NCBI RefSeq assembly: GCF_000720485.1
Contig: NZ_JOAX01000031.1
Location: forward strand, 24,214-88,213
Source of the DNA: Streptomyces ochraceiscleroticus
GTDB taxonomy: Bacteria; Actinomycetota; Actinomycetes; Streptomycetales; Streptomycetaceae
Length of the DNA: 64,000 nt
Direction: 5' to 3'
Below, piece by piece: positions 1 to 8,828 of the stretch; position 1 is the first letter of the stretch, and the number at the start of each line of letters is the position of its first letter. The notes under the pieces were generated by a model. That model did no database searches, was not told the DNA's origin, and saw nothing but the letters and a program-made list of their open reading frames with translations. The translations under genes and the position numbers were made by a program.

Positions 1-1277
1 GAGCCGACCCGGCAGCCGTCCAGGAACGGCTCGTCGCCCTCCCGGACGTCGGCCACGCCGTGGTGGATCTCGTACCCCGCCACCGGCTCGGACAGCGCCT
101 CGCCTTCCGGCCGGGCGAGGGTCTTCTCCGGTGCGAACCGCACCCGTACGGGCAGCAGTCCGAGCCCGTCGACGGCGCCGGCCCGCGACTCCACCTCGTC
201 CTCGATGTGCTCGGCGAGCATCTGGAAGCCGCCGCAGATGCCGAGCACCGGGCGGCCCTCGGCGGCCCGGCGGGCGATCGCGTCGGCGAGGCCGCGCTCG
301 CGCAGCCACTGCAGGGCCCGTACGGTCCCGCGGGTGCCGGGCAGGACGACCAGGTCGGCGTCGGCCAGCTCCTCGGGGCGGTCCACGAAGCGCACCACGA
401 CGCCCGGTTCGGCGGCGAGCGCGTCGACGTCCGTGAAGTTCGACATCAGGGGGACGGCGGCGACGGCCACCCGCAGGATGTCCTTGCCGTGCGGCGGCGC
501 GACCGTGCTCTCGCGCACCGCGCCGCGCAGCGAGACGTGCAGGCCGTCCTCCTCGTCGATGCCGAGCCCGTGCCGGAACGGCAGGACGCCCAGCGTCGGC
601 CGCCCGCTCAGCTCCTTGAGCATGTCCAGGCCCGGCTCCAGCAGCGTCACGTCGCCGCGGAACTTGTTCACCAGGTAGCCCGCGATGTGCGCCTGGTCGG
701 CCTCGGAGAGCAGCGCGGTGGTGCCGAAGAAGGACGCGAAGACGCCGCCGCGGTCGATGTCGCCGACGACGACCACGGGCAGGTTCGCGGCGCGTGCGAT
801 GCCCATGTTCACGATGTCCGTGCGGCGGAGGTTGATCTCCGCGGGGCTGCCGGCGCCCTCGCAGATCACCGCGTCGTGCGTACGACGCAGCTCCTGGAGG
901 CAGTCGGTGACCGTGCCGAGCAGCTTCTCCTGGCGCCCGGCGTGGTACCCACGCGCGCTCAGCTCACCCACCGGCTTGCCCAGCAGCACGACCTGGCTGC
1001 TGCGGTCGCTGCCAGGCTTGAGCAGGACCGGGTTCATCAGCGCGGTCGGCTCGACGCGGGCCGCCGCGGCCTGCATGGCCTGCGCCCGCCCGATCTCCGC
1101 GCCCTCGCGCGTCACATACGAATTGAGCGACATGTTCTGCGCCTTGAAGGGCGCGACCTTGACGCCTTTGCGCGCCAGCCAGCGGCAGATGCCCGCCGTG
1201 ACCACGCTCTTGCCCGCGTCCGACGTCGTCCCGGCGACCAGCAGGCCGCCGCCGAGAGTCCTGTCCGTACCGCTCAC
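1..1277 (-). CDS. cobQ: cobyric acid synthase CobQ (3' end outside window)
   Basis: Amidates the a, b, d, e-side chains of adenosylcobyrinic a,c-diamide with glutamine and ATP during cobalamin synthesis in the cytoplasm. Translation from a GTG start gives an N-terminal dethiobiotin-synthase-like P-loop domain ([11 protein letters not shown] at residues 13-23, then [15 protein letters not shown], a CobQ hallmark). The C-terminal class I glutamine amidotransferase domain includes the nucleophile motif LGICGGFQ. The frame is still open at base 1, ending in the [18 protein letters not shown] stretch near the end of the family, so perhaps 60-80 residues are missing. The GTG overlaps the TGA of the upstream cobD (GTGA), so the two are translationally coupled. 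Both lie behind the cobalamin riboswitch near 2.4-2.55 kb. Function is very sure. Confidence 0.95.
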   Translation of the reverse strand, partial: MSGTDRTLGGGLLVAGTTSDAGKSVVTAGICRWLARKGVKVAPFKAQNMSLNSYVTREGAEIGRAQAMQAAAARVEPTALMNPVLLKPGSDRSSQVVLLGKPVGELSARGYHAGRQEKLLGTVTDCLQELRRTHDAVICEGAGSPAEINLRRTDIVNMGIARAANLPVVVVGDIDRGGVFASFFGTTALLSEADQAHIAGYLVNKFRGDVTLLEPGLDMLKELSGRPTLGVLPFRHGLGIDEEDGLHVSLRGAVRESTVAPPHGKDILRVAVAAVPLMSNFTDVDALAAEPGVVVRFVDRPEELADADLVVLPGTRGTVRALQWLRERGLADAIARRAAEGRPVLGICGGFQMLAEHIEDEVESRAGAVDGLGLLPVRVRFAPEKTLARPEGEALSEPVAGYEIHHGVADVREGDEPFLDGCRVG

Positions 1278-2242
1278 CGGGATCTCCTCGCCTTCCGCGC
1301 ACCGCGGACCGCGCCCACGGCGATCCGCGCCCCGACCGTCGTCGCCAGCGCCAGCGCGCTCACCCGGCGCGACAGCCGCACCGCGCGCGCGATGTCCGCG
1401 CCGTCGACCGCGCGTGCGCCGTCGTTGAGCACCGGCCGGTGCTCGACCCGCCCCGCGTACGCGAGCGTGCCGCCCAGCCGTACGCCGAGCGCGCCCGCGA
1501 ACGACGCCTCCACCGGGCCCGCGTTGGGGCTCGGGTGCCGCTTGCCGTCGGTCCGCCAGGCGCGCCACGCGCCGCGCGGGTCGGGCCCGGCGACGGTGGC
1601 CAGCAGGGCGGTGAGCCGCGCGCCGGGCCAGCCCGCCACGTCGTCCAGCCGGGCCGAGGCCCAGCCGTACCGGCGGTAGCGGTCCGACTTGTGGCCCACC
1701 ATCGCATCGAGCGTGTTGACCGCGCGGAAGGCGACCAGGCCCGGTACACCGCCCACGGCGCCCCAGACCAGCGCGCCCACGACCGCGTCGGAGGTGTTCT
1801 CGGCGACGGACTCCACGACGGCGCGGGCCATCTGCTGTCCGTCGAGGGCCTGCGGGTCGCGGCCGCACAGGTGCGGCAGCCGCTCGCGCGCCGTGTCCAG
1901 GTCGCCGGCCTCCAGCGCGCCGCCGATGGCGCGCGCCTCCCGGCCCAGCGTCGTCCCGCCCAGCACGGCCCAGGTGGCGGCGGCGGTCAGCGCGATGTGT
2001 GCGGGGGCGCAACGGCGTACGGCACGGGAGAGCAGGGCGGCGCCCACGGCGGCCCCGCCGGCGCACAGCGCGGTGTGCGCCGCTCCGTATCCACGGTGGT
2101 CGCGCCACAGCCCGCGCTCCACGGCGCCCGCGGCCCGCCCGAAGGCGGCCACCGGGTGGCCGTGGCGGGGATCGCCCACGGCCAGGTCGCCGAGAAAGCC
2201 CAGAGCCGCGCCGCACGCATAGGTGGCGTGTTCGGCACGCAT
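1274..2242 (-). CDS. cobD: adenosylcobinamide-phosphate synthase CobD/CbiB
   Basis: Membrane enzyme that attaches the aminopropanol arm to adenosylcobyric acid, giving adenosylcobinamide (phosphate). From the ATG at 2242 the protein has 322 residues, close to the usual size. It starts with [20 protein letters not shown], matching the N-terminal D-x-x-x-G-D-P-x-x-x-H-P-V signature of CbiB. Later it has [17 protein letters not shown] and [23 protein letters not shown], both diagnostic. Several hydrophobic segments fit an integral membrane protein. A longer frame reaches 2311, but the extra 23 residues (ending QADPT) look non-coding, and the family start is at MRAEHATYA. First gene of a two-gene operon with cobQ, which overlaps its stop codon. 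Confidence 0.94.
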   Translation of the reverse strand: MRAEHATYACGAALGFLGDLAVGDPRHGHPVAAFGRAAGAVERGLWRDHRGYGAAHTALCAGGAAVGAALLSRAVRRCAPAHIALTAAATWAVLGGTTLGREARAIGGALEAGDLDTARERLPHLCGRDPQALDGQQMARAVVESVAENTSDAVVGALVWGAVGGVPGLVAFRAVNTLDAMVGHKSDRYRRYGWASARLDDVAGWPGARLTALLATVAGPDPRGAWRAWRTDGKRHPSPNAGPVEASFAGALGVRLGGTLAYAGRVEHRPVLNDGARAVDGADIARAVRLSRRVSALALATTVGARIAVGAVRGARKARRSR

Positions 2243-2385
2243 CGTCGGATCAGCCTGCCGTCGTGCCTCGGAGGGACGGCCGCACGCGGTCGCGTACCGG
2301 GCGTACGGCACAGGAAGGCAGGGGTCTCGGCTCGGGGCCCGGCATGACGTGTGTCCTCACTCAGGGTCCGCGCCCTGGCTCGACG

Positions 2386-2550
2386 TGACGGGCGACGAGA
2401 GTCTCCTGGCTCCCGGATCGGCGCTGCCCCCGGCCTTCCAGCCCGGTGTCTGCGGCGGGCCGTGGCCTCTTCTGGAGGAGCGCTCCCCGGTGACAGTGGC
2501 GGGACCGCGCCGGATTCTCACCGGACTTCCTCATCTGTCGCCGAATGGCA
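2386..2550 (-). promoter_or_regulatory. cobalamin (B12) riboswitch
   Basis: Read on the minus strand, this leader contains the classic B12-riboswitch core: GAGGAAGTCCGGTGAGAATC, directly followed by CGGCGCGGTCCCGCCACTGT. It then has a GGGAGC element and, near the 3' side, the B12-box-like GAGCCAGGAGACT. Spacing and order match the adenosylcobalamin aptamer family. It lies about 145 nt before the cobD start, so it should shut off cobD-cobQ when adenosylcobalamin is plentiful. The expression platform lies between about 2243 and 2385; I did not resolve an obvious terminator there, so control may be at the ribosome-binding site. Confidence 0.92.
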
Positions 2551-2556
2551 CCGGGC

Positions 2557-2586
2557 AGTCCACCACGTGCCGCGAATGCCCGTCAA
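2557..2586 (-). promoter_or_regulatory. promoter of the riboswitch-cobD-cobQ transcript
   Basis: On the minus strand TTGACG (2586-2581) and TGGACT (2562-2557) are spaced by 18 bases. This resembles the housekeeping HrdB promoter (TTGACN/TAGACT-like). It would start RNA near 2550, just before the riboswitch core, which is where a B12 leader should begin. This is inferred from sequence only. Confidence 0.55.
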
Positions 2587-2734
2587 CTCACCCTTGACCT
2601 GCGACGCGAACGTATGGCAGCCCCTGTGGCCAAGGACACAGCGTGGACGGTGGTTGACGACCTGTTGCCTGCCGCACCTCCGGCACGACACCATCGGGGC
2701 ACCTATGGCAAAGGTGCCGCAGGAGGGGGACGGG

Positions 2735-3166
2735 ATGACGGAGAGCCGACAGCGTCACGAGGTACGCATCAGAGTCACCGGGACGCATGACGGGGGCCAG
2801 GATCTGGAGGACCTCCAGCGCTGGCTGCAGCGCGAGTCCTGGCTGACGCCCGGCAACCACGACTGGCGCCGGGCGCCGGGCGCGGAGACCGCCCCGAGCG
2901 CCGGAGCGGACGCGGCGGACCAGGGTCCCGAGATGGCCGTCGGCATCGACGACCTCGTCCTGGTCCTCATCGGCGCGGTCGCGGCGCCGATGACCGAGCA
3001 GCTCCTCATCGCCCTGCGGGAGTGGCTCGCCCACCGCAGGGAGACCGCCGCCAGTGGCGAGGCCCCGGGCCTCGACATCACCGACGCCTCCGGACACCGC
3101 CGCCTCGACGACCCCGATCCGCGCACCGAACGCGACGACCGGAGCGGCCGCGTCGGCACGGAGTAA
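2735..3166 (+). CDS. EACC1 protein (effector-associated constant component 1)
   Basis: A 143-residue protein that I recognise as an EACC1-type component, known from predicted conflict systems where it sits beside caspase-, trypsin- or other effector genes. Residues 8-16 (HEVRIRVTG) form the N-terminal strand. They are followed by DLQRWLQRESWL (26-37) and, at about 70-92, a conserved hydrophobic helix (VGIDDLVLVLIGAVAAP). The tail from 105 is polar and probably flexible. The start is the ATG at 2735 because an excellent ribosome-binding site, AGGAGGGGGA, ends 4 bases before it; an in-frame ATG at 2705 has none. The caspase gene follows 6 bases after the stop, so they form one operon. The biochemical role of EACC1 is unknown; an adaptor linking sensor and effector is the usual inference. 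It is divergent from the B12-regulated cob genes. Confidence 0.8.
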   Translation: MTESRQRHEVRIRVTGTHDGGQDLEDLQRWLQRESWLTPGNHDWRRAPGAETAPSAGADAADQGPEMAVGIDDLVLVLIGAVAAPMTEQLLIALREWLAHRRETAASGEAPGLDITDASGHRRLDDPDPRTERDDRSGRVGTE

Positions 3167-3172
3167 CCGGCG

Positions 3173-5851
3173 ATGCCCCTCTACGACGCGCGGGGCAAGC
3201 AGAACCGCGCGCTGATCATCGGCGTCAGCCGGTACCAGGACCCCCGGCTGCACGACCTCGACGCGGTCTTCGCCAACCCCGACGAGCTGGGCCGGGTGCT
3301 GTGCGCCCCGGCCACCGACCTCTTCCTGCCCCAGGAAGTGACGCCGCTGCGCCCGGACACCCCCGAGGAGCTGACCGCCGCGCTGCGCACCGCGGCCCGC
3401 GAGGCGCGCGGACTGCTGCTCGTCTACTTCTCCGGGCACGGCCGGGTCCGGCGCGACGGCAGCGACCTGCACCTGCTGGTCGGCTCCTCGCGGGTCGCGC
3501 AGGACGAGCGCAGGGTGGCCTCGCACGAAGCGGTCTCCTGGGCCAAGGACGTCCTGCCGCGGCTGGAGGCGTCCCGGGCCGACCGTGTCGTCGTCGTGCT
3601 CGAGTGCTGCTTCGCGGGCAACGCGGACGACAGCTTCCGCACCCACGAGAAGCCGGTCTCGCTGCTGATGGCCGCCCAGCCGAACCGCCGCATCTTCAGC
3701 GGCACCGAGCCCGGCGGCGGCACCCTCTTCACCCGCGCCGTGCTCGACATCCTCGAACACGGCATCGAGGGCAAGGAGTTCGTCACCTTCGAGGACCTCG
3801 CCGGCGAGCTGCGCCGCCGGCTCGCCGGACACACCACTCCGCAGGGCGGCGCCTGGGTGCCGCGCGCCTCCAAGCAGAACACCGTCGACGACGTGGTGGT
3901 CTCCTTCGCCACCCGGGAGCTGCGGCCCCGCACGCCGTTCGCCGTCCGGGCCCGGCGCTGGTGGCGCTCCCGCCCGCGGCGCCGGTTACGGCTGCTGACC
4001 GCCGCCGCCGTCGCGCCGGCCCTCACCGCCGCCGCTCTGATCCTCGTCGATCGGCTGGGGCCGCCCGAGAGCTGCCCGCCCGCCCAGGAGCTGCGGCTGC
4101 TCACCGCCCCCGAGGCCGAGCCGACGCTGCGCGCCGCCGCCCTCGCGTACGAGATGTCCGGCCTCAACACCGAGCCCGTGCCGGGCGAGGACGACGTCCC
4201 CGACGGCTGCCGGCGCACCCAGATCACCGTCTACTCCGCCGCCAAGGACCAGGTGGCACAGGGCTTCGCCGCGGCGGACCGCTGGCAGGGCGAGGCCGAG
4301 GGGGCCGACGAGGCTCCGCCCGGAGGCAGCGGCGGCCAGGCCACCGAGCCGCTCTACCGGCCGGGCCCCCAGCCCGATCTGTGGGTGCCCGAATCGACCG
4401 TCGACTACCTCCAGGTCCGCCAGGGCATGGCCGCGCACGCGCCCGTCACCCTGCACCGGACCGGCCCGGTCGCCTTCACCCCGCTCGTCGTCGGCGTCCC
4501 CGCGGCGCGCGGCCTCAGCGACACCGAGCAGGCCGGCAGCAGCTGGCACAAGATCCTGGACGACGCGGCGGACCGCAAGCTGCGGCTGCTCCGCCCCAGC
4601 CCCGCGCTGTCCGGCATCGGCCTGATGCACACCATCGGCCTCTACCTGGCCGACGACGGCGCGCCCGTCGGCCGGGACAGCGGCGCGCCCCGGCCGGAGG
4701 TGGCCGAGCGGGTGGAGAGCCGGCTGCGGGCGCCGGGCAGCCAGTACGCCGGCAGCGCCGAGCTGCTGTGCTCGCTGCGCCCGGGCGCCTCGGCGGCCGC
4801 GAAGGCGCGCGCCACCGCGGCGCCGCTGGTCACGGAGAAGTCCCTCACCGACGCCAACCTCGGCCACGCGGTCGGCAACTGCCCGGCCCTCGCCACCGTC
4901 CCCGAGAAGGACGACCGCTACGAGGCGTACTACCCGGCCGGCGTGCCGGGCCTGGACCACCCGCTGATCCGGGTGGCCTGGCAGGGGGCCGCCGACGCCG
5001 CCCGCCGGCAGGCCGCCTCGGAGCGGTTCGCCGACTGGCTGCGGCGGCCGGACGGCGGCCAGCGGGTGATCACGGAGGCCGGGTACCGCGGGGTGAACGC
5101 GGACGGCCGCGCCGCCCCGCCGCCCACCGGCTCCCCGCTCCGCGACAGCCGGGCGGGCGTCCTGCCGGACGTCGGCGTGGAGCCGTACACCGCGGGGCAG
5201 CAGCGGGTCGCCCAGGTGCTGGCCGCGTACGACACGGCGCACCGCCCCGGGCAGCTCCTCTTCCTCCTCGACACCTCCACCTCCATGGCGGACGGGGGCC
5301 GGATCGCCGGGGCGGCGGACGCGGTCGGCCGCGCCCTGGAGGTCCTCGGGCCGAAGGACACGTACGGGCTGTGGACGTATCCCGGGCCCGGCACCACCGC
5401 CCGGGACCGCGAGCACCCCGTCGAGCGCATCAGGACCGGCAGCTCCGGCCCGGACGCGGGGCGCAGGCTGCTGGAGCGCCTCCAGCGGGACGACGGCGGT
5501 CTCGTCGACCAGGGGGCCTGGATGCAGGAGGCGCTCACCGCCGCGCTGGACCGGCTGCGCGACAGCCCGGCCGAGCGGACCAAGGCCGTGGTGCTCGTCC
5601 TCGACGAGGACGACGGCGCGGGCAAGCGGTCGAAGGCGGCGCGCGACGCGCTCTCCGAGGCGCTCGCCGCGCACCCCCGGATCCCCGTGGTGGTCCTGGC
5701 GACCGGCAGGGGCGGCTGCGACGCGGCCCCGGTCCGGCACGTCGTCGAGGGCTCGGGAGGGAACTGCGTGGCCGGCGGCCCGGGAGCCGCGGACACCCTG
5801 GCCGGACTGGTGGCCTCCTTCGGTACGGGCGGACAGGAGGCGGGCCGGTGA
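3173..5851 (+). CDS. membrane-anchored caspase-like protease with solute-binding-like and vWA domains (EACC1-associated)
   Basis: An 892-residue multidomain protein. Residues 1-250 are a caspase/metacaspase-like peptidase: the first strand RALIIGVSRYQ is at 12-22, the catalytic His is H89 in VYFSGHG, and the catalytic Cys is C146 in VVLECCFAG. A basic stretch (RRWWRSRPRRR) leads into one transmembrane helix at about 273-293. The rest is therefore predicted outside the cell, with a periplasmic-binding-protein-like region at about 300-650 (including DLWVPESTVDYL). A vWA domain starts near residue 690 with an intact MIDAS motif, D700-T-S702-T-S704. The protease is then cytoplasmic and the ligand-binding parts face out, like a receptor with a caspase effector. 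It sits between EACC1 and a solute-binding lipoprotein whose GTG overlaps its TGA. Substrate and trigger are unknown. The domain calls come from motifs and are firm for the caspase and vWA parts, weaker for the middle region. Confidence 0.85.
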   Translation: MPLYDARGKQNRALIIGVSRYQDPRLHDLDAVFANPDELGRVLCAPATDLFLPQEVTPLRPDTPEELTAALRTAAREARGLLLVYFSGHGRVRRDGSDLHLLVGSSRVAQDERRVASHEAVSWAKDVLPRLEASRADRVVVVLECCFAGNADDSFRTHEKPVSLLMAAQPNRRIFSGTEPGGGTLFTRAVLDILEHGIEGKEFVTFEDLAGELRRRLAGHTTPQGGAWVPRASKQNTVDDVVVSFATRELRPRTPFAVRARRWWRSRPRRRLRLLTAAAVAPALTAAALILVDRLGPPESCPPAQELRLLTAPEAEPTLRAAALAYEMSGLNTEPVPGEDDVPDGCRRTQITVYSAAKDQVAQGFAAADRWQGEAEGADEAPPGGSGGQATEPLYRPGPQPDLWVPESTVDYLQVRQGMAAHAPVTLHRTGPVAFTPLVVGVPAARGLSDTEQAGSSWHKILDDAADRKLRLLRPSPALSGIGLMHTIGLYLADDGAPVGRDSGAPRPEVAERVESRLRAPGSQYAGSAELLCSLRPGASAAAKARATAAPLVTEKSLTDANLGHAVGNCPALATVPEKDDRYEAYYPAGVPGLDHPLIRVAWQGAADAARRQAASERFADWLRRPDGGQRVITEAGYRGVNADGRAAPPPTGSPLRDSRAGVLPDVGVEPYTAGQQRVAQVLAAYDTAHRPGQLLFLLDTSTSMADGGRIAGAADAVGRALEVLGPKDTYGLWTYPGPGTTARDREHPVERIRTGSSGPDAGRRLLERLQRDDGGLVDQGAWMQEALTAALDRLRDSPAERTKAVVLVLDEDDGAGKRSKAARDALSEALAAHPRIPVVVLATGRGGCDAAPVRHVVEGSGGNCVAGGPGAADTLAGLVASFGTGGQEAGR

Positions 5852-7191
5852 AGCGCGTGGCCGCGGCGGTCGCCGTCCTCTGCCTGCTCGCGGCGGGCTG
5901 CTCGGACCCGGGGCCCGCGCCCGCCGCGGACGGGGACATCGTCCTGGCCACCGGCAGCGACCTCAGCAGCACCGGGGTGCGCCGGGAGCTGATCCGCCAG
6001 TGGGAGCGGCGGACCGGAAAGACGGTCCGCATCGTCAAGCTGCCGGACACCGCCGACGGGCAGCGCAGCCAGCTTCTCGCCGCCGGCCAGTCCGGCAACA
6101 GCGGGTACGACGTGCTCAACATCGACGTGGCCTGGACCGCGGAGTTCGCCGCGGCCGGCATCATCCGGCCCTGGGGCAAGGAGCTGGGCGGCGACTTCCT
6201 CAGCAGCGTCAAGAAGACGGCCACCACCGGCTCCGACGGCACCGTCTGGGCCGTCCCCTTCAACACGGACGCCGGGCTCCTCTACTACCGCAGCGACCTG
6301 CTGGAGAAGTACGGGTACGACGGGCCGCCGGACACCTGGGAGCAGCTCCGGACCTGGTCGCAGGAGATCATGGCCAAGGAGAACGCCCACCGCCCGGCGG
6401 ACGAGAAGCTGTACGGCATGGTCGCCCAGCTCCGGCCCTACGAAGGGCTCACGGTCAACACCCTGGAGTCGGTCTGGGCGTCCGGCGGCGACCCGGAGCG
6501 GACCGCCCACCTCGCCGGGGCGCTGCAGCAGGGCGTGTACGCGCTCAAGGAGCGGCTGCGCACGATCATGCCGCAGGAAGCGACGGCGATGGACGAGACC
6601 GCCAGCCGGCAATGGTTCGCCGACGGGCGGGCGCTGTTCATGCGGAACTGGCCGGTGGAGTACGCCTCGGTCGCCGAGAAGCTCGACCCCGGCCGGCAGT
6701 TCGACGTGGCCCAGCTTCCCGCGGGCTCCTCGGAAGGCCGGCACCGCACGGTCCTGGGCGGCCAGAACCTCGCCATCGCGGCCGACGCCGCGCACCCGGA
6801 CGAAGCCCGCTCCCTGATCACCGCCCTCACCTCGGCGCGCAGCGAGCACTGCCTGCTGCAGCGCGGCTTCGCGGCCACCCGTGCCTCGGCGTACGACGGC
6901 ACGGCGCCCGCGTGCGACCTGCCGCCCGACGACGCCCGGCGGGAGGAGGGCGACGGCGCCCGGCACAGCACCGCGCCGCCCGGCCGGGTCCCGCCGTACA
7001 CGGACCTGCTGCACCGCGCGCTCAAGGACGCGGCGCCCCGGCCACGCAGCGCCCACTACGCCACGTACAGCAAGGTCGTCCAGCTCTATGTCTCCGACTA
7101 CCTCACCGGCCAGGACGACGCGTCCATCGCCGACGAGCTCGCCGAGGAAGCGACGAAGGCGCTCAGCGGCCGCGGAGAACGCGGACGCTGA
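5848..7191 (+). CDS. extracellular solute-binding lipoprotein of the caspase operon
   Basis: A 447-residue protein with a lipoprotein signal: basic VKRVAAAVAV, a hydrophobic core and the lipobox LLAAGC with acylated Cys at 18. The body resembles family 1 ABC solute-binding proteins (DIVLATGSDLSSTGVRRELI, then VLNIDVAWTAEFAAAGIIRP, WAVPFNTDAGLLYYRSDLL, DTWEQLRTWSQEI). No permease or ATPase genes lie beside it. Its GTG overlaps the TGA of the caspase gene (GTGA), so both should be made together. I infer that it binds or presents a ligand to the extracellular part of the caspase protein rather than importing a sugar. The Lys/Arg-rich end closes with a proper TGA 25 bases before the convergent 7217 gene. 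Confidence 0.82.
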   Translation: MKRVAAAVAVLCLLAAGCSDPGPAPAADGDIVLATGSDLSSTGVRRELIRQWERRTGKTVRIVKLPDTADGQRSQLLAAGQSGNSGYDVLNIDVAWTAEFAAAGIIRPWGKELGGDFLSSVKKTATTGSDGTVWAVPFNTDAGLLYYRSDLLEKYGYDGPPDTWEQLRTWSQEIMAKENAHRPADEKLYGMVAQLRPYEGLTVNTLESVWASGGDPERTAHLAGALQQGVYALKERLRTIMPQEATAMDETASRQWFADGRALFMRNWPVEYASVAEKLDPGRQFDVAQLPAGSSEGRHRTVLGGQNLAIAADAAHPDEARSLITALTSARSEHCLLQRGFAATRASAYDGTAPACDLPPDDARREEGDGARHSTAPPGRVPPYTDLLHRALKDAAPRPRSAHYATYSKVVQLYVSDYLTGQDDASIADELAEEATKALSGRGERGR

Positions 7192-7216
7192 GCGCCTTCA
7201 GTGCTATGCGGGGGTG

Positions 7217-7465
7217 TCAGCCGGCGACGATCAGGAAGATGCCGTAGCCGACGGCCGCGAGGCAGAGCGCGAAGCAGGCGTAGCCGCCGGTGCGGGCCAC
7301 GGCGGAGGTGCCGCCGCCCACGGCCGCGGCGGTGCCCGCCTCGCCCTCCTGGCGGGGCTTGCGGGACGTGCCCACGATGCCCAGGGTGAACAGGCCCACC
7401 ATCGCGACGGTCACCACGAGGGTGGTGCCGAAGACCTGGCCGAGTGCGGCCCAGTCGATGTTCAT
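7217..7465 (-). CDS. small membrane protein downstream of pit
   Basis: An 82-residue protein with two hydrophobic segments, about residues 13-32 (TTLVVTVAMVGLFTLGIVGT) and 60-81 (GYACFALCLAAVGYGIFLI). They are separated by a Gly/Ala-rich polar loop with SRKPRQEGEAG. I do not know a function. It starts 31 bases after the stop of the phosphate transporter gene on the same strand, so it is likely cotranscribed and may be an accessory of the transporter. It converges with the solute-binding lipoprotein gene, 25 bases away. Confidence 0.75.
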   Translation of the reverse strand: MNIDWAALGQVFGTTLVVTVAMVGLFTLGIVGTSRKPRQEGEAGTAAAVGGGTSAVARTGGYACFALCLAAVGYGIFLIVAG

Positions 7466-7496
7466 GGCGTGAGTTCCTTAAGGCGAGCGCCCGGCG

Positions 7497-8756
7497 TCAG
7501 CGGACGGCCGAGGTGGCGGGGGAGCGGGTGGTGGACTGGGCCGGGATGCCCTCTATCGTCCCGGCGCCGGCCGTGGTCGAACCCGCGGGCGGCGGGGCGA
7601 CGCTCTGCAGCGCGGCGGTGACGACACCGGCCGGCGCTGCGGACTCGGCGGGCGCGACGTCGTTGACGTTGCTGTGGTCCACCGGCTTGCGGCGGGAGGC
7701 GGCCCAGATGGCGCCGCAGATCGCGACACCGAGCACGGCGACGGTGGTGACGCCCCAGGTGCCCTGGCCGGCCAGGAAGGCCGCACCGGCGGCCACCAGC
7801 GCGGCGGCCGGCAGCGTCAGGCCCCAGGCGATCACCATCCGGCCCGCCGTGGACCAGCGGACCACGCCGCCCTTGCGGCCGAGGCCGGAGCCCATGACCG
7901 CGCCGGAGCAGACCTGGGTGGTGGAGAGCGCGAAGCCGAGGTGCGAGGAGGCGAGGATGGTCACCGCGGCGCCGGTCTGGGCGGCGAAGCCCTGCGGCGG
8001 CTGGATGTCGGTGATGCCCTTGCCCATCGTGCGGATGATCCGCCAGCCGCCCAGGTACGTGCCGAGGGCGATGGCGATGCCGGCCGAGGCGATGACCCAC
8101 AGGGGCGGGTCGGCCTGCGGGGCGAGCACGCCGCCGGTGATCAGCGCGAGGGTGATGACACCCATCGTCTTCTGGGCGTCGTTGGTGCCGTGCGCGAGGG
8201 AGACCAGCGCGGCCGAGGCGATCTGCCCGGCGCGGTAGCCCTTGGCGGAGTCCTCTTCGGCGCGGTTGCGGGCCAGCCGGTACGTGAGCCGGGTGGCGGC
8301 CGTCGCGGCGATGCCGGCGACGATGGGTGCGGCCACGGCCGGGATGAGGACCTTCATGACGACCGCGTCGGCGTTGACCCCGCCGATGCCGACGGACACC
8401 AGGGTCGCGCCGATGAGGCCGCCGAAGAGGGCGTGCGAGGAGCTGGAGGGGAGGCCGGCGAGCCAGGTGAGCAGGTTCCAGACGATCGCGCCGACCAGAC
8501 CGGCGAAGATCACTTCGGGCCGGATACCGGCACCTTCGTCGATGATGCCCCCGGAGATGGTCTTGGCCACCTCGACGGAGAGGAAGGCGCCGACGAGGTT
8601 CAGCGCCGCCGACATCGCCACCGCGGTCTTGGGCTTGAGGGCCCCCGTGGAGATGGTGGTGGCCATGGCGTTGGCCGTGTCGTGGAAGCCGTTCGTGAAG
8701 TCGAACACCAAGGCCGTGACGATCACGATCCCGATGAGAAGCGTGATGTGTTCCAT
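7497..8756 (-). CDS. pitH2: PiT-family low-affinity inorganic phosphate transporter
   Basis: A 419-residue integral membrane protein of the PiT family, which moves phosphate (usually as a metal-phosphate complex) with cations. Both inverted PiT signatures are present: FDFTNGFHDTANAMATTIS with ALKPK at residues 19-44, and LAHGTNDAQKTMGVITLAL in the second half. About ten hydrophobic segments are visible, with a long hydrophilic loop containing RNRAEEDSAKGYRAG. The C-terminus from about 355 is polar and Ala/Pro-rich. A PHO-box-like double repeat lies 50-70 bases upstream, so the PhoR-PhoP system probably controls it. The symbol follows the S. coelicolor low-affinity transporter that has a PHO box and, as I recall, this gene neighbourhood. 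A small membrane protein gene follows it. Confidence 0.92.
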   Translation of the reverse strand: MEHITLLIGIVIVTALVFDFTNGFHDTANAMATTISTGALKPKTAVAMSAALNLVGAFLSVEVAKTISGGIIDEGAGIRPEVIFAGLVGAIVWNLLTWLAGLPSSSSHALFGGLIGATLVSVGIGGVNADAVVMKVLIPAVAAPIVAGIAATAATRLTYRLARNRAEEDSAKGYRAGQIASAALVSLAHGTNDAQKTMGVITLALITGGVLAPQADPPLWVIASAGIAIALGTYLGGWRIIRTMGKGITDIQPPQGFAAQTGAAVTILASSHLGFALSTTQVCSGAVMGSGLGRKGGVVRWSTAGRMVIAWGLTLPAAALVAAGAAFLAGQGTWGVTTVAVLGVAICGAIWAASRRKPVDHSNVNDVAPAESAAPAGVVTAALQSVAPPPAGSTTAGAGTIEGIPAQSTTRSPATSAVR

Positions 8757-8806
8757 TCACCCAGGCAATCAGTTCGATGGTCAGTGACGCGAACGACCGT
8801 AGGGAG

Positions 8807-8828
8807 GATGGGTGAACGGAAGATGAAC
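8807..8828 (-). promoter_or_regulatory. PHO box (PhoP-binding direct repeats)
   Basis: On the minus strand two contiguous 11-base units, GTTCATCTTCC and GTTCACCCATC, match the Streptomyces PHO-box direct repeat unit (consensus close to GTTCACCCGGC). They lie 51-72 bases before the transporter start, a normal position for PhoP activation. The match is to a well-described motif; occupancy is inferred. Confidence 0.75.

Noticed and set aside
60..1679. Long plus-strand open frame opposite cobQ/cobD
   Set aside because: Shadow of the real minus-strand genes; the protein is Arg/Ala/Gly-rich with no family features.
3022..5847. Frame upstream of and continuous with the solute-binding lipoprotein
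   Set aside because: This part is the out-of-frame shadow of the caspase gene; the real protein begins at GTG 5848 with a lipoprotein signal.
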